A DNA stretch of 64,000 nucleotides from JAJTFW01 sp031411335. GTDB lineage: Bacteria; Bacteroidota; Bacteroidia; AKYH767-A; OLB10. Position 1 is the stretch's first letter, and every line of letters begins with the position of its first letter. The notes beneath the pieces were generated by a model that saw only the letters and a list, made by a program, of their open reading frames with translations, was not told the DNA's origin and did no database searches. Shown here one piece after another: positions 29,301-38,558 of this stretch. The DNA lies in NCBI GenBank assembly GCA_031411335.1, contig JANOAX010000059.1, positions 4,404 to 68,403 of the forward strand, read 5' to 3'. Made by a program: the position numbers and the translations under genes.

Positions 29301-32300
29301 TGTCCACAAACTTCTCGAGTTCTAATTCAATGTTATTTGCTGTGGGCCAAATAGCATCGGGAGATGTGGTTCCCCATGCTGTCACACTTAATGGTACTTC
29401 GTATTCATAATAGTTTTCGCTAAAGTCATTACCCATACGGATAAACACATTCATGTCGCCGCTTTTCAAAGCATCAGGATCACCAGAACTCTCTGCATGA
29501 ATAAACATTTTTATTTTTTCATACAATCGTAAATCCAATTCCAAATTCTTAAATGCTCCTCTTGCATCACCATCTTCCAAATCACAAACTTTCAATGATA
29601 AACTTTGCTCATTCAATCTTTGAAGAACGGTTGAACCAATATTGATCTCACGTAAAATTCCTGGAGGAATCGCATAATTGATGGGAGTACGTTTTCCATT
29701 CTCTTCAATGTTCACCACAGAAATATCAAAGGTGGCATTGTTTGGATCCGTTCCAATCACATCACCTATTGCACGTAAATCGTAATTGTATTTTCTCCAC
29801 TCTCCTCTCAAAAGTTCTAATCGGGCAAAACGCAATGTCATCGGCTCATCAAAAGTAGTCATGAACATACGGATAAAAGAAATAGTGTTGAATCCTTCGA
29901 TATCACCAATGCGGGTAATATTTGGATTCGTTCCATTGATTTCACGGATCGGAATTTTAAACTGATACCAAGTTACCTGATCGGATGTTCCATTCGGTAA
30001 GTTTACAGTTCGTGTGATTTTATCAACGATAAAATTTTGCCCTACTTCCATTTCACCTGGACGCAACGACACGCGGTATTGATAATATTGCTCGCTACTT
30101 TCTTGATTAAAATCTTTATTTACGTCAGCTACATCAGGAATTGTTGTTGCCGCAGTAGGATAACTCTCCGGCGATTGCGCATCCGTTGGCGAATTACCCT
30201 CAGGATTACTAAATCTTTTGTAACGATCTAAAATTCCTAAGCCTTGGTTATCGTAATCCGTTCCGCGGTAGTAATGGTAGTTATCGGAAGATGGATCTAT
30301 TGCTGCTTCTGCATACGCTTGAGCATTTACATTGGCTTGTAAGTCGTTCAAGTACGTTTGAAAGAAAGAAGTTTCTAAATTATTTCTGAGACCATCAAAC
30401 CCTACGTCTTGAAATTGACGCGCATCGGGACTATTATCAAAAGCGTAAATAATGGGCGGTTGTGTTTTCGGTGTAAATCCCCAAATGGTATTACTTGCAA
30501 CACTGGTATCGCCATCAATAGGCAATCCATTTTCATATTCCAGTTTTCCATCTTTCAATACATCCTCTGAAATATTTCCCAAGTTGAAATATAAATCTCC
30601 TCCACCTTGATTAACATTTTGTGTATTGCTATTAAAAGGATCCATCATCCAAAACTGAATGAATTCAATATTGGCTACATCAAAATCAGTAGTTTCAATT
30701 CTACGCATGATACCGCCCCAACGTGAACCTGGATTATTTAATTTACCTGCAGAGTTAACACCTGCGCTCAGTGCACTTGGTACTACATCATAATTATAAG
30801 GTCCGCGCTCTTCTGGAAAATAACTGATGTTGAAGACAGGAAGTACAACAGTTTGCCCTTGCTGTGCTTCACGATTTGGAAAAATTTCTTTCTCTGGAAC
30901 TTGACGTACTAAGTGATTGGAAATGGCATTGTCATCGATATTTGGAGGTGTTACTCCTGAAAGATTACGATAAAATAATGGATCGATGATATACCATGAA
31001 AATTTTGCGCGATTCTTTCCGTACTCTAAACTAACGCTATCTGCTTCTGGTAATAATCTCGTTGGTGCCGAAGCAAGAATCCAAGAACCCACATTTCGCA
31101 AATCAATGGTACTTTGACTTCCTTCAAAATCGTCGATATAAGCAGTACCATTTTTTCCGATGGCTTTATTATTTCCTGGAACTAAGTTTGCAAATTCTCC
31201 AGCTACCGTAATCGTAGAAACTTCTTTGGTTGATATTCCAGGAAGCTTATCAATCATTCGAGTTAACCAACGTGATTCAGTTCGCCAAGTTCCATCCACA
31301 CCCCAAATAGTATTTGCAATGGGCTCATCACCAATATTTACTTTTTGTGTGATGGGACGTTCATTCAATCGTAAAATAGTACCTCCTAAAACAAGATCCT
31401 TATTCACGGTATAATCAAATCGAGAACCGAATAACGTTTTGGATTGAATACTAAAAAGTGAATTACTCTCTAAAGAAATATTGATTGCCGTTCCTGAATT
31501 TAAAATACTTTGATTGATGATTTTTACACGACCTAAATTATAATCCACTGTATAATCTACGTTCTCCGTTAACGGAGCACCACCGGCAGTCACCTTTACC
31601 GATCCTTGTGGAATGTTGATAGCATTCAGTGGAATGTCAGATCCATATTTACTGATGTAACTTCCTTTTAAACTAAACTTATTTTTGGAAGCTTGTTGAA
31701 TCGCGAAAATCCGCGTTGAATCATACAATGCTTCGTACACATACGGTGCTGCTGCAGCTGAATCATTAAACTTGCTTTCCAAAAACGATCCAAAAGGTTC
31801 GCGAACCGGGAAAATAATTCGACCGTTATTACTATTGATCGTAACGCCTTCAATAAAATCGAATTCTCCATCGGGACGCGGATCATTGTTACTATTTAAT
31901 TTATCTAAATTGAAAAGTCGATTTAACGGCTTGGCGTAAACGTTAGTTTGTGCAGAAGATGTTGGAATGTAGTTTAGTCGATTACCAATGGTATCTACAT
32001 AATACAATACATCCATTTTAAAATCTTTTCTATCCAACTGAAATCCGCCCAACGCATAAACGTTCTTCATCATCAAATCCCAGGTTGGTAACTTTGTATT
32101 GTTTACACGACCTTTCAAAAGTTTCATGAATAATACTTTCGGTGGTTCAATTCCCGTGTTGGTCAAATCTCCTACACGATATACTTTACCACCGATGGTG
32201 TATTCGTAAGCCACTGCTAAAACTTCATTCCCATTGAGCGCTTGGTTTAATGAGATATAACCTAAACGTGGATTGAAAGTATACTCTGTAGTAGCTAATC

Positions 32301-33621
32301 GACGAGCGTTTTGAACTACTTCATAGTCACGAGATGGACTTAATGCCGTTATACCCGCAATGGAATTTTGCACCAAAGTAACATCTCTCAGGTCTGGATT
32401 CTGGAGGAATTGATCATACAAACTATTAGCTGAGTCTTGTGGAAACGGGACAGTGACATTCCATGCATTTGTGATATATCCTGTGGGCTCAAAATAATTT
32501 CGCTCTCCCAAATCCATCGCCGCCAAAACGGTACGCGTATTATCAGTACTATTATTCCGATTAGTCACCCATACTTCGATACGAGTAATGGATGCTAATG
32601 AATTGATGAAAGGAAGATCGGCCAATGAAACATCATACTGATCTTTGAAATATTGTCCAATGAAATAATGTTTGTTTACCTCATACTGATCGCAGGGAAT
32701 ATCAAACTTCGTGGTAGTTGCTCCGCCTTTCACTTCAATGTTGGAAGCTTGTCCGCGCTGTTGTGAAAGCAATGTGGTTACCATCAGTCGACCAAACTTC
32801 AACTGTGTTTTCAATCCGAACAAACTCTGGCTACCTTGAATCAATTGAGAATTGAGCGGTAAACTTACGTTACCTGCTTCTATCTTTTGAATAATCTCAT
32901 CTTCATAACCTGTGTACTCCAATTTCATTTGATTCTCAAAATCGAAACTGGCTTGCGTATTATAGTTGGTGGTAATCTTCAATTTCTCTCCGATATTACC
33001 AATCACATTCATTTGAATCTGCTCACGGAAATCGAAAGTGGTAATTCGACGTTGGCGCTCTGGTAAGGTTGGATTATCGTAACGCGAAATATTTAATCCG
33101 AAAGCCAGTGATGCCGATCCTTGCGGACGAATGTCGATGGTGTTACCACCAAAAATTCGGTTGAACGCTTCGCCACCTACGTAAATACGAGGAGAACCAC
33201 TTTTACGTGCGGCCGCATTCTCTGCGTTTGCTTTTTGTTTCCAATAGTTTTTTGTGCTTTTTTCAAACTCCGACTCTTTAAACTCTTCAAAGGTCATGTA
33301 GCTTGGACTTCTAAAAAAATTACTCCCAATATTTTCGTTGATATCGTACTGACGCTCTTCCGGATTATATTCAATCGTTGTTTGAATATTGCTTGGGTTG
33401 CCCATATAAAGTGGACTACTGGGTGCATTGCTGTTATACGGATCGGCATAACGATCATCAAAAGGATAAGGCAAATGCACAGCGGCAGTATCCGAGTCAC
33501 CTGCAGCAAAGGGCATGGAATCGAATGGACTAAAAACGATTTCTGATCCAGATGCCCATACCAAAGATATTAGCAACGTGAAGCAAAAAATGATAAGTGA
33601 GTACGAACGGATCTGCTTCAA
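26371..33621 (-). CDS. sprA: T9SS outer-membrane translocon SprA
   Basis: A 2416-residue protein of the usual SprA/Sov size. SprA is a very large beta-barrel that forms the channel through which T9SS cargo crosses the outer membrane. Landmarks are an N-terminal YVGGEAFNRIFGGNTIDIRPQG, long barrel stretches with many aromatic turns, a proline-rich loop (KPKTPPKPKVKPPDPATTP) near residue 1920 and a barrel-like C-terminus (TGIEVRFSLSQ). The start appears to be TTG 33621: an in-frame TGA lies 27 bp upstream and the first ATG (residue 36) would remove the signal peptide. About ten cargo genes in this window depend on such a channel. Confidence 0.96.
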   Translation of the reverse strand: MKQIRSYSLIIFCFTLLISLVWASGSEIVFSPFDSMPFAAGDSDTAAVHLPYPFDDRYADPYNSNAPSSPLYMGNPSNIQTTIEYNPEERQYDINENIGSNFFRSPSYMTFEEFKESEFEKSTKNYWKQKANAENAAARKSGSPRIYVGGEAFNRIFGGNTIDIRPQGSASLAFGLNISRYDNPTLPERQRRITTFDFREQIQMNVIGNIGEKLKITTNYNTQASFDFENQMKLEYTGYEDEIIQKIEAGNVSLPLNSQLIQGSQSLFGLKTQLKFGRLMVTTLLSQQRGQASNIEVKGGATTTKFDIPCDQYEVNKHYFIGQYFKDQYDVSLADLPFINSLASITRIEVWVTNRNNSTDNTRTVLAAMDLGERNYFEPTGYITNAWNVTVPFPQDSANSLYDQFLQNPDLRDVTLVQNSIAGITALSPSRDYEVVQNARRLATTEYTFNPRLGYISLNQALNGNEVLAVAYEYTIGGKVYRVGDLTNTGIEPPKVLFMKLLKGRVNNTKLPTWDLMMKNVYALGGFQLDRKDFKMDVLYYVDTIGNRLNYIPTSSAQTNVYAKPLNRLFNLDKLNSNNDPRPDGEFDFIEGVTINSNNGRIIFPVREPFGSFLESKFNDSAAAAPYVYEALYDSTRIFAIQQASKNKFSLKGSYISKYGSDIPLNAINIPQGSVKVTAGGAPLTENVDYTVDYNLGRVKIINQSILNSGTAINISLESNSLFSIQSKTLFGSRFDYTVNKDLVLGGTILRLNERPITQKVNIGDEPIANTIWGVDGTWRTESRWLTRMIDKLPGISTKEVSTITVAGEFANLVPGNNKAIGKNGTAYIDDFEGSQSTIDLRNVGSWILASAPTRLLPEADSVSLEYGKNRAKFSWYIIDPLFYRNLSGVTPPNIDDNAISNHLVRQVPEKEIFPNREAQQGQTVVLPVFNISYFPEERGPYNYDVVPSALSAGVNSAGKLNNPGSRWGGIMRRIETTDFDVANIEFIQFWMMDPFNSNTQNVNQGGGDLYFNLGNISEDVLKDGKLEYENGLPIDGDTSVASNTIWGFTPKTQPPIIYAFDNSPDARQFQDVGFDGLRNNLETSFFQTYLNDLQANVNAQAYAEAAIDPSSDNYHYYRGTDYDNQGLGILDRYKRFSNPEGNSPTDAQSPESYPTAATTIPDVADVNKDFNQESSEQYYQYRVSLRPGEMEVGQNFIVDKITRTVNLPNGTSDQVTWYQFKIPIREINGTNPNITRIGDIEGFNTISFIRMFMTTFDEPMTLRFARLELLRGEWRKYNYDLRAIGDVIGTDPNNATFDISVVNIEENGKRTPINYAIPPGILREINIGSTVLQRLNEQSLSLKVCDLEDGDARGAFKNLELDLRLYEKIKMFIHAESSGDPDALKSGDMNVFIRMGNDFSENYYEYEVPLSVTAWGTTSPDAIWPTANNIELELEKFVDMKLRRNKAVDNSGGALNITSLYSERESGTNRTFSVRGNPSLSSIRSIMIGIRNPKLDPLLPGSDDGQKKCGEVWVNELRLTDFSKKGGWAANGRVNAKLADIGNVTVAGQHKSANFGPLDQKVSERPVNSETTFNVTSSIYLGKFLPQKANLDIPMYVNYGTVVRNPVYDPLDQDVLFTKSLGEADSKSEKREIKKRSQDYTQTKGINFTNVKKNRNAGAKARVYDVENFNFTYGYDEVFHRDINIEYDVVKTHRGAVGYNYNTTPKYIAPFEKANIMKSKYLKPIKDINLNLIPTSLNFRADVTRMYGEKLFRNNTGFNDIIRDTFFNKNFEMRRLYDFKLDLTRSIKIDFNANNFSVVDEPEGRIDSKDDRDSIRSNIFGKNFLLGRNKNYQQTGNVSYQVPLNKFPFTNWISLNARYGFNYSWTAGQYLRNTEGLFTTDPRTGNTIQNSNTKQLNGNFTMTTLYNKVPWLKKMNSPKPKTPPKPKVKPPDPATTPSDSLKPKIPIPAEKKPRTTPDAVRFVARMIMGLKTVGFTYSETNGTSLPGYVNYSDVFGQDLNNNSPGIGFTVGSQRDIRERAVRGGWITADSTLNNPLTRTYSSNFSGRASIEPFEGMKIELTATRQFSRNNSEFFRYNGTGFESQGVTETGNFSISVIGWGTAFVKDDSKTYESATFDKFNQNRKILSERLASQNPNSIGLAPADTFGVVYNDGYSGTQQEVLALAFLSAYTGKSPTGIDLNVFPRIPLPNWRITYDGLGKLPLLKKIFTSVNITHSYRATYNVNSFQRNASYVDSEFPSVKDISGNFVPKRELAQVSMSEQFGPLIGVDVTWKNNMQTRAEFRRDRNVSLTYAGVQITEVKGNEIVLGFGYRMPKFRLPFGLGGKKKVAGNSLNLTADFSARRNITVIRRLLEGVNQPTAGLNVYSIKGAADYTVNERLNVRLFYEQTINTPVISTSFPTSNVLTGIEVRFSLSQ

Positions 33622-33744
33622 ACGGGTAATTTCAAGGTTAGGAGGTCAACTACGAGGCGCGCCAAAAATAGCATAATTCTTTTTGGTAACGATCCTTACA
33701 GGGAACGTTTATATTAAGTTCTACGCTAAACCATTCTATTAGTT

Positions 33745-34332
33745 TCACAGATGGCTTAGTGCTACTTTAATCAACTCCTCTACTTTGGAATTAGATCCCA
33801 ATGATTTAGAGGCTTGTAGAATTGCTTTTTCGGCGCTCGCACGTGCAAAACCGAGGGTTAGGAGAGCACTTAACGCTTCATTACTTTCCGTATTGTATGT
33901 GGGAGATGTATTTATTTCGTTTAAAACCATGCCCTTTTTCATCTTATCTTGCAAGTCAATCACGATCCGTTGGGCGGTTTTGGCTCCAATTCCCTTCACT
34001 TTTTGCAGGCTTGTTACATCTCCCGTGGCAATAACCTGGCGGAGATGGGATGCCGACATGGAAGACAGTACAATCCTACTTGTAGAAGCACCTACTCCAC
34101 TGACGCTCAATAATTCACGAAACATAAAACGCTCTTCTTGATCGAAAAATCCGAATAAAATTTGGGCATCTTCACGAACTACATGATGTGCAAAAAGGCG
34201 AACACTTGACTTATCCTTCAATTGCCCGAATGTGTAAAGTGAAATTTGAAGGTGGTAACCCACTCCTCCACAATCGATAGTGACGTCGGTGGGTGAGAGG
34301 CCAGCAATTTTACCGTTAAAATAATCAAACAT
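33745..34332 (-). CDS. ruvA: Holliday junction branch migration subunit RuvA
   Basis: A 195-residue DNA-binding protein that loads the RuvB motor on Holliday junctions. It has the N-terminal OB domain (MFDYFNGKIAGLSP, CGGVGYHL), two helix-hairpin-helix motifs (LLSVSGVGASTSRIVL and VKGIGAKTAQRIVIDL) and the C-terminal three-helix domain (ALLTLGFARASAEKAI). Length is typical. It lies 123 bp upstream of sprA on the same strand. ruvB and ruvC are not in the window. Confidence 0.97.
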   Translation of the reverse strand: MFDYFNGKIAGLSPTDVTIDCGGVGYHLQISLYTFGQLKDKSSVRLFAHHVVREDAQILFGFFDQEERFMFRELLSVSGVGASTSRIVLSSMSASHLRQVIATGDVTSLQKVKGIGAKTAQRIVIDLQDKMKKGMVLNEINTSPTYNTESNEALSALLTLGFARASAEKAILQASKSLGSNSKVEELIKVALSHL

Positions 34333-34362
34333 GGAGCAAATGTATCTTTTTTAGCCGTTTTA

Positions 34363-34541
34363 ATACCAATTCCAAGTATATTTTAGTTTAAAGCTGCGAC
34401 GTATTTTTTTGCCAAGACGATTTAAAAAAATTGTTGCATAGCCTTAGTCTACGGAACTATTTTTTTAAGAAGTATTGGTGAAAAAGAGTCCCGATAGCTA
34501 TCGGGAAGCAGATAGGACTAAAATATACTTGGAGTTGGTAT
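34363..34541. mobile_element. MITE-like element with 25-bp terminal inverted repeats
   Basis: Bases 34363-34387 (beginning ATACCAATTCCAAGTATATT) recur inverted at 34517-34541 with one mismatch (24 of 25). The 179-bp element encodes no protein, so if mobile it needs a transposase supplied elsewhere. It starts 30 bp upstream of ruvA. An 18-bp palindrome lies inside it at 34489-34506. No clear target duplication is visible. The rest of the spacer to 34756 holds one further hairpin. Confidence 0.8.
34489..34506. repeat. 18-bp palindrome TCCCGATAGCTATCGGGA
   Basis: A perfect palindrome inside the MITE-like element. It shares its 16-bp core CCCGATAGCTATCGGG with a copy inside the SRPBCC gene at 44594-44611. 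The next bases (AGCAGAT) also match a word of the hairpin array at 402-656. Confidence 0.9.
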
Positions 34542-34704
34542 ATAATGGGATAACGGAAAAATCTAGACAAAATTTTGACATAATATTTCCAATAAAAGGT
34601 AATCTTTGTGGATCATGAAAAAATGAACTGCGATAGATGAACGCATCTGTGTTCAAGAATAAAATACAAATCGCGTCAAAATTATTGTTCAAGCCTCTCC
34701 CCGG

Positions 34705-34723
34705 CCCTCTCCATAGGAGAGGG
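34705..34723. repeat. 8-bp perfect hairpin
   Basis: CCCTCTCC and GGAGAGGG pair perfectly with loop ATA, 33 bp upstream of the gene at 34757. There is no T tract. It could sit in the leader of that gene or be a dispersed palindrome. Confidence 0.65.
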
Positions 34724-34756
34724 AGTTGTGGAAAAAATTAAATTATTATACTATCA

Positions 34757-36211
34757 ATGAGAAATTGGTTTTACATTTCTATTTTAATAACCACACTCCT
34801 ATCTTTCTTTTCGACAGAGGGAAGGGCGCAAAATCTATTTAAAAATCCAGGCTTTGAATCCTATACTCAATGTCCAAATTATACATCTCAAATTGATCGC
34901 TGTACGGATTGGGATTCTGCCATTGGCACTGCTGATTTTTACCATTGCGGATATTATTCCCCTTCTACCACGGGCACTTACGGAAATCCGAGAAACGGGA
35001 ATGGCGTTATTGGGCTGGTGAATTCTCCGCCCAGCGTTTGGAATCCGGGAATGGGTTGGTATGGGGAAACATTTAAAGGTTCTTTAACACAAACATTAAT
35101 TCCCGGAGCTACTTATCAGGTAGAATCACATTGGCTTTACACAACCACCAATTTGCCAGTACCTACGATGAATTGTTTTTCGGTCGGATTTTATTTTTTC
35201 AAAAGCATCCATCCTCCATCAGCACCGTTGCGTGGCTGTGCATCATTTCGCCCGCAAATACAAATAGATCCTACCTTGATTCAAGTGAGTTCATACACCT
35301 CGTTTACTATAAATTTTGTTGCCGACAGTTGTTACGATGCAGTGATGGTGGGTTTCTTTTGTAACGACAGCACCGAAACTCCTACTTGTATGCAGGTTGC
35401 TGAAAGCGATTATGCAAATGTGGATGATATCAGTTTAACTAAAATAAGTGATGCTCCTTTAACAAGTAGCGGATTTTTAAGTAACGAACTTTCAATTTGT
35501 GTAGATGATTGCATCGCATTTCAAGATACCTCCGATGCCAATAGAATTTCCAGAATCTGGTATTTTGAAAATGGGAATCCAGCAATATCTACTGATAAAA
35601 ATCCGAGTTCTGTTTGTTACGATGCACCGGGCGATTATGATGTGACCTTGGTAACCGTGTACGAATGCGGAAGCGATTCCATTGTAAAAAACGATTATAT
35701 TCATGTAGATGAAATACCAACGGTAGAAATTTCTGCAGATACTACTATTGTTTGCGTTGGACAAGAAAAAACAATTACCGCAACAGGTGTAGAACCCTTT
35801 TATTGGTCGACAGGGGAGATGGGAACTTCCATTGTAGTGAAACAAGCTGGAATTTATTTTGCATCGGCATCCAATACTTGCGGCGTGGCGGGAGATACTA
35901 TCGGCATCGCCTATGAGAAGTGCCCGTGCAATGTTTGGATTCCAAATGCATTTAGTCCGAACACCGACACCAAAAATGAAAATTATAAAATTGTGAGCGA
36001 TTGCATTTTAGAAGAATTCAATTTGCATATTTATAATCGTTGGGGACAAGAAGTTTTTGCAGGAAATGATATCGATTCTTTTTGGGATGGCTTTTATAAA
36101 AACAACGTTGCACCCGAAGGAATTTATGTCGCTAAAGTAAATTACAAAGGTCATGCTGATGGAAGGTTGAAAGATGAGCAAGTGGTAAGGACGATTATGT
36201 TACTACGGTAG
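34757..36211 (+). CDS. T9SS type B cargo protein with PKD-like region
   Basis: A 484-residue secreted protein. Signal peptide (TEGRAQN); N-terminal domain starting LFKNPGFESYTQCPN, a common Bacteroidota surface-protein opening; a PKD-like domain around 245-325 (PSSVCYDAPGDYDVTLV); then an Ig-like segment. It ends in a gliding-motility-associated type B sorting domain (WIPNAFSPNTDTKNE, LHIYNRWGQEVF, WDGFYKNNVAPEGIYVAKV). Type B cargo is exported by the same SprA channel. It is the only type B protein in the window. Confidence 0.9.
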   Translation: MRNWFYISILITTLLSFFSTEGRAQNLFKNPGFESYTQCPNYTSQIDRCTDWDSAIGTADFYHCGYYSPSTTGTYGNPRNGNGVIGLVNSPPSVWNPGMGWYGETFKGSLTQTLIPGATYQVESHWLYTTTNLPVPTMNCFSVGFYFFKSIHPPSAPLRGCASFRPQIQIDPTLIQVSSYTSFTINFVADSCYDAVMVGFFCNDSTETPTCMQVAESDYANVDDISLTKISDAPLTSSGFLSNELSICVDDCIAFQDTSDANRISRIWYFENGNPAISTDKNPSSVCYDAPGDYDVTLVTVYECGSDSIVKNDYIHVDEIPTVEISADTTIVCVGQEKTITATGVEPFYWSTGEMGTSIVVKQAGIYFASASNTCGVAGDTIGIAYEKCPCNVWIPNAFSPNTDTKNENYKIVSDCILEEFNLHIYNRWGQEVFAGNDIDSFWDGFYKNNVAPEGIYVAKVNYKGHADGRLKDEQVVRTIMLLR

Positions 36212-36410
36212 GAATTAGCATCGCGAGGCTTCTCGATGGCAAATCCTTATACTATTAAATTATCTATGATTGTAAAATATAGTCAACTGAAAATCTGGCT
36301 ACCAACATTAGCTGTTCTATTACGGGCGTACTTATGCTTATCAAAAGATAATCAACCTAAAAAGTCAATAGAAAGCACTATAGTTCATGTTTCAGTATTA
36401 AATTAAATTA

Positions 36411-36437
36411 ATGAGCCCGACAATGTGTCGGGCTCAT
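36411..36437. terminator. Bidirectional terminator hairpin
   Basis: ATGAGCCCGACA and TGTCGGGCTCAT form a perfect 12-bp stem with loop ATG, flanked by TTTTATTA on the right and TTAATTTAAT on the left strand. It lies between two convergent genes (ending at 36211 and 36513) and probably serves both. The rest of the 301-bp spacer has only a weak hairpin near 36220. Confidence 0.8.
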
Positions 36438-36512
36438 TTTATTATCAGAATTACTATTAATACCCAACCTTTTGGGCAAAACTTATTAGGGAATTCTTTT
36501 GTTTTTTAAAAT

Positions 36513-38348
36513 TTATTGCAAAATGATTTTTTTAGTTACAAATTGATTTTTATTTAAAACCTTCAGAATATAACTTCCCTTTGATAAAGCACTCAAATCT
36601 ATCTGCAAGTCTGACGCCCCAATATTTAAATATTCTTCACTTAAAGTGTTGCGTCCTAATAAATCAAAAATTTCAATTTTACATTTCGAATGCTCAAGTT
36701 CGGGTATGGATATCGTTATTTTTCCTGTGGATGGATTAGGAGTAATCAACACATCAAAATTCAAAAGTTCTTCGTTTATTCCTACAGCATAAGTAATAAA
36801 ACCATCATTAACCTGGCCTCTGATTTCACCGTTTGGAAAAGCGCTATTGTGAATATCTAAGTATACACTATCGGAAGAAAACTGAGCCGAATTGAGAGCT
36901 AGAAAAGGAATAATGTCAGAGCTTGTCCAAAAACTATTTGCTGAAGCATTGTTTCCCACAACAGTCATTGCCGATGACATATTATATATTACAGATCCAT
37001 TTTGTCCACTAATATTGTTTTTGAAATAACTATCAATAGGGGGAGCGCTCAAATTTCCTACAACCCAGTTATAATGGGCATTCTCTTCATCCCGGCTTAT
37101 TGACACGATCCCAGAGCCATATGCTGCGCTTGAAATCGCAGGTACTACTTGTTGTCCTTCAAGATTCACTGTAAAACCTTCGCGTGCATATCTTACAACT
37201 TGTGACCTTATTTCACCTTGAGGATGGCTGGATGTATGTATCAGGAGTGCTAAATTACTTTTCAAAAGCCTGTCTTTGTTTAATGCACTTATATTTGTTT
37301 TAGTCCCGCTGATTCTATTGCCATTTATACTTGACGTAAAGTCTACTTGAAACGACGAACTGTTATAAGGTTGGCCAAAATCTCCTATATGTAAATGGCT
37401 ATAATCAATTGATGATGCCACACCGTCAATAACAATATCATAATACATGGTTGTTAAGTCCGGACTAAAACGAATTACACATACTCCCTGAGCCGGAGTT
37501 GAAACTGGTGGAACCATTTGTGACCCATCCAATATACCATCAAACGTAAGCCCTTTGTAATTTACCAATTGAGATCTAAGCTCACCGGTTGTATGCTGAG
37601 TGGTTGTAATATTTAAATAAATCTCGCCGGCGAGTAAATTACTCAGTACAGAAGCCGTTGGATTTATAGTTCCTGTAATTACATTGCCATTAATGAAAGA
37701 AGATATATCAGCTACCTGTACACCAACCATTCCAATCGTCCCAGCATATAATTTTGCACTGGTAATGGGTCCCGTCAAACCTTGACAAATAATTTTGAAA
37801 TTTAGATTACTATTATCCATTGACAAGCCAAATGATCCTAAACCATAAGCTGTACTTGACATTATCATAGGAATAGTTTCCATACTATTTAAATTGGAAA
37901 CAAAATTTAAATCCGTTTCAAGTTTTATTTGGCCACGAATTTCTCCAAATGGATTGGCAGCAGTTGTGACAAGAACATAAAGATCATCATTAAAATATTT
38001 TGCCATGTTGGCGGTAACATTTGTTCCTGAGATTGTAGTAGCAAGTCTATTACCTGTCAGAAAGGGTGTCAAATCAAGAAACAATGTGCCATTAGTCCCA
38101 ACGGCTCCCTGATATATACTCACGTTCACTGGAGCACCACTTAACATCGCGAAACTGATATTAACTGCAATTGCGTCTCTGTTTTTGTTGAGCATAAAAC
38201 TTCCAATTCCTTTAGCGGAAGTTGAAACCGCCGGAATTGCTTGCGCTCCATCCATGGTGGAGGTAAATAATAAATTTTCTTTAAATGTTATGGCATACGC
38301 TTGCGAACATGCAATTATTGATATTGCTATAAGTAGTAATTTTTTCAT
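36513..38348 (-). CDS. Four-CHRD-repeat T9SS cargo protein
   Basis: A 611-residue secreted protein with a signal peptide (SQAYAIT). Four tandem CHRD-like domains cover roughly residues 20-140, 148-262, 268-385 and 390-515. Each opens with a GAQAIPAVST-type segment and closes with a GEIRGQ-type motif (FGEIRGQIK, TGELRSQLV, QGEIRSQVV, NGEIRGQVN). A type A sorting domain begins near 535 (ITPNPSTGKITI). CHRD domains are of unknown function outside chordin. The gene diverges from the LytS-type sensor at 38559 across a 210-bp spacer. Confidence 0.9.
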   Translation of the reverse strand: MKKLLLIAISIIACSQAYAITFKENLLFTSTMDGAQAIPAVSTSAKGIGSFMLNKNRDAIAVNISFAMLSGAPVNVSIYQGAVGTNGTLFLDLTPFLTGNRLATTISGTNVTANMAKYFNDDLYVLVTTAANPFGEIRGQIKLETDLNFVSNLNSMETIPMIMSSTAYGLGSFGLSMDNSNLNFKIICQGLTGPITSAKLYAGTIGMVGVQVADISSFINGNVITGTINPTASVLSNLLAGEIYLNITTTQHTTGELRSQLVNYKGLTFDGILDGSQMVPPVSTPAQGVCVIRFSPDLTTMYYDIVIDGVASSIDYSHLHIGDFGQPYNSSSFQVDFTSSINGNRISGTKTNISALNKDRLLKSNLALLIHTSSHPQGEIRSQVVRYAREGFTVNLEGQQVVPAISSAAYGSGIVSISRDEENAHYNWVVGNLSAPPIDSYFKNNISGQNGSVIYNMSSAMTVVGNNASANSFWTSSDIIPFLALNSAQFSSDSVYLDIHNSAFPNGEIRGQVNDGFITYAVGINEELLNFDVLITPNPSTGKITISIPELEHSKCKIEIFDLLGRNTLSEEYLNIGASDLQIDLSALSKGSYILKVLNKNQFVTKKIILQ

Positions 38349-38456
38349 GATCTTTAATTTTAATTGGTTATGAACTTCGAATTTATGCTATATAATTGTT
38401 TTAAAAACTGTCTCAGTTCGGATACAATTCTTTTGAAGTTAGATTGTAAAAAAAGT

Positions 38457-38506
38457 GGACGAACTCTATAATACTGAGTTTCGTCATCAAAATTGTTTGT
38501 TCGTCC
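38457..38506. promoter_or_regulatory. Candidate LytTR operator between divergent genes
   Basis: Three copies of TTCGTC lie in the 210-bp divergent spacer: one inverted in GGACGAAC (38457-38464) and two direct (38480-38485 and 38500-38505) spaced 20 bp, about two helical turns. GGACGAAC and GTTCGTCC also form an 8-bp inverted repeat. LytTR regulators usually bind paired direct repeats about two turns apart, and a LytTR gene begins 1.1 kb away. This is a proposal; no promoter was fixed. Confidence 0.35.
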
Positions 38507-38558
38507 CGAAATTTGATTTATACATAAATAATCATCATTTTTGGTATATTAAGTAACT

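Noticed and set aside
26788..33546. Open frames on the strand opposite to sprA
   Set aside because: They are antisense to a well-supported 2416-residue gene and show no family features.
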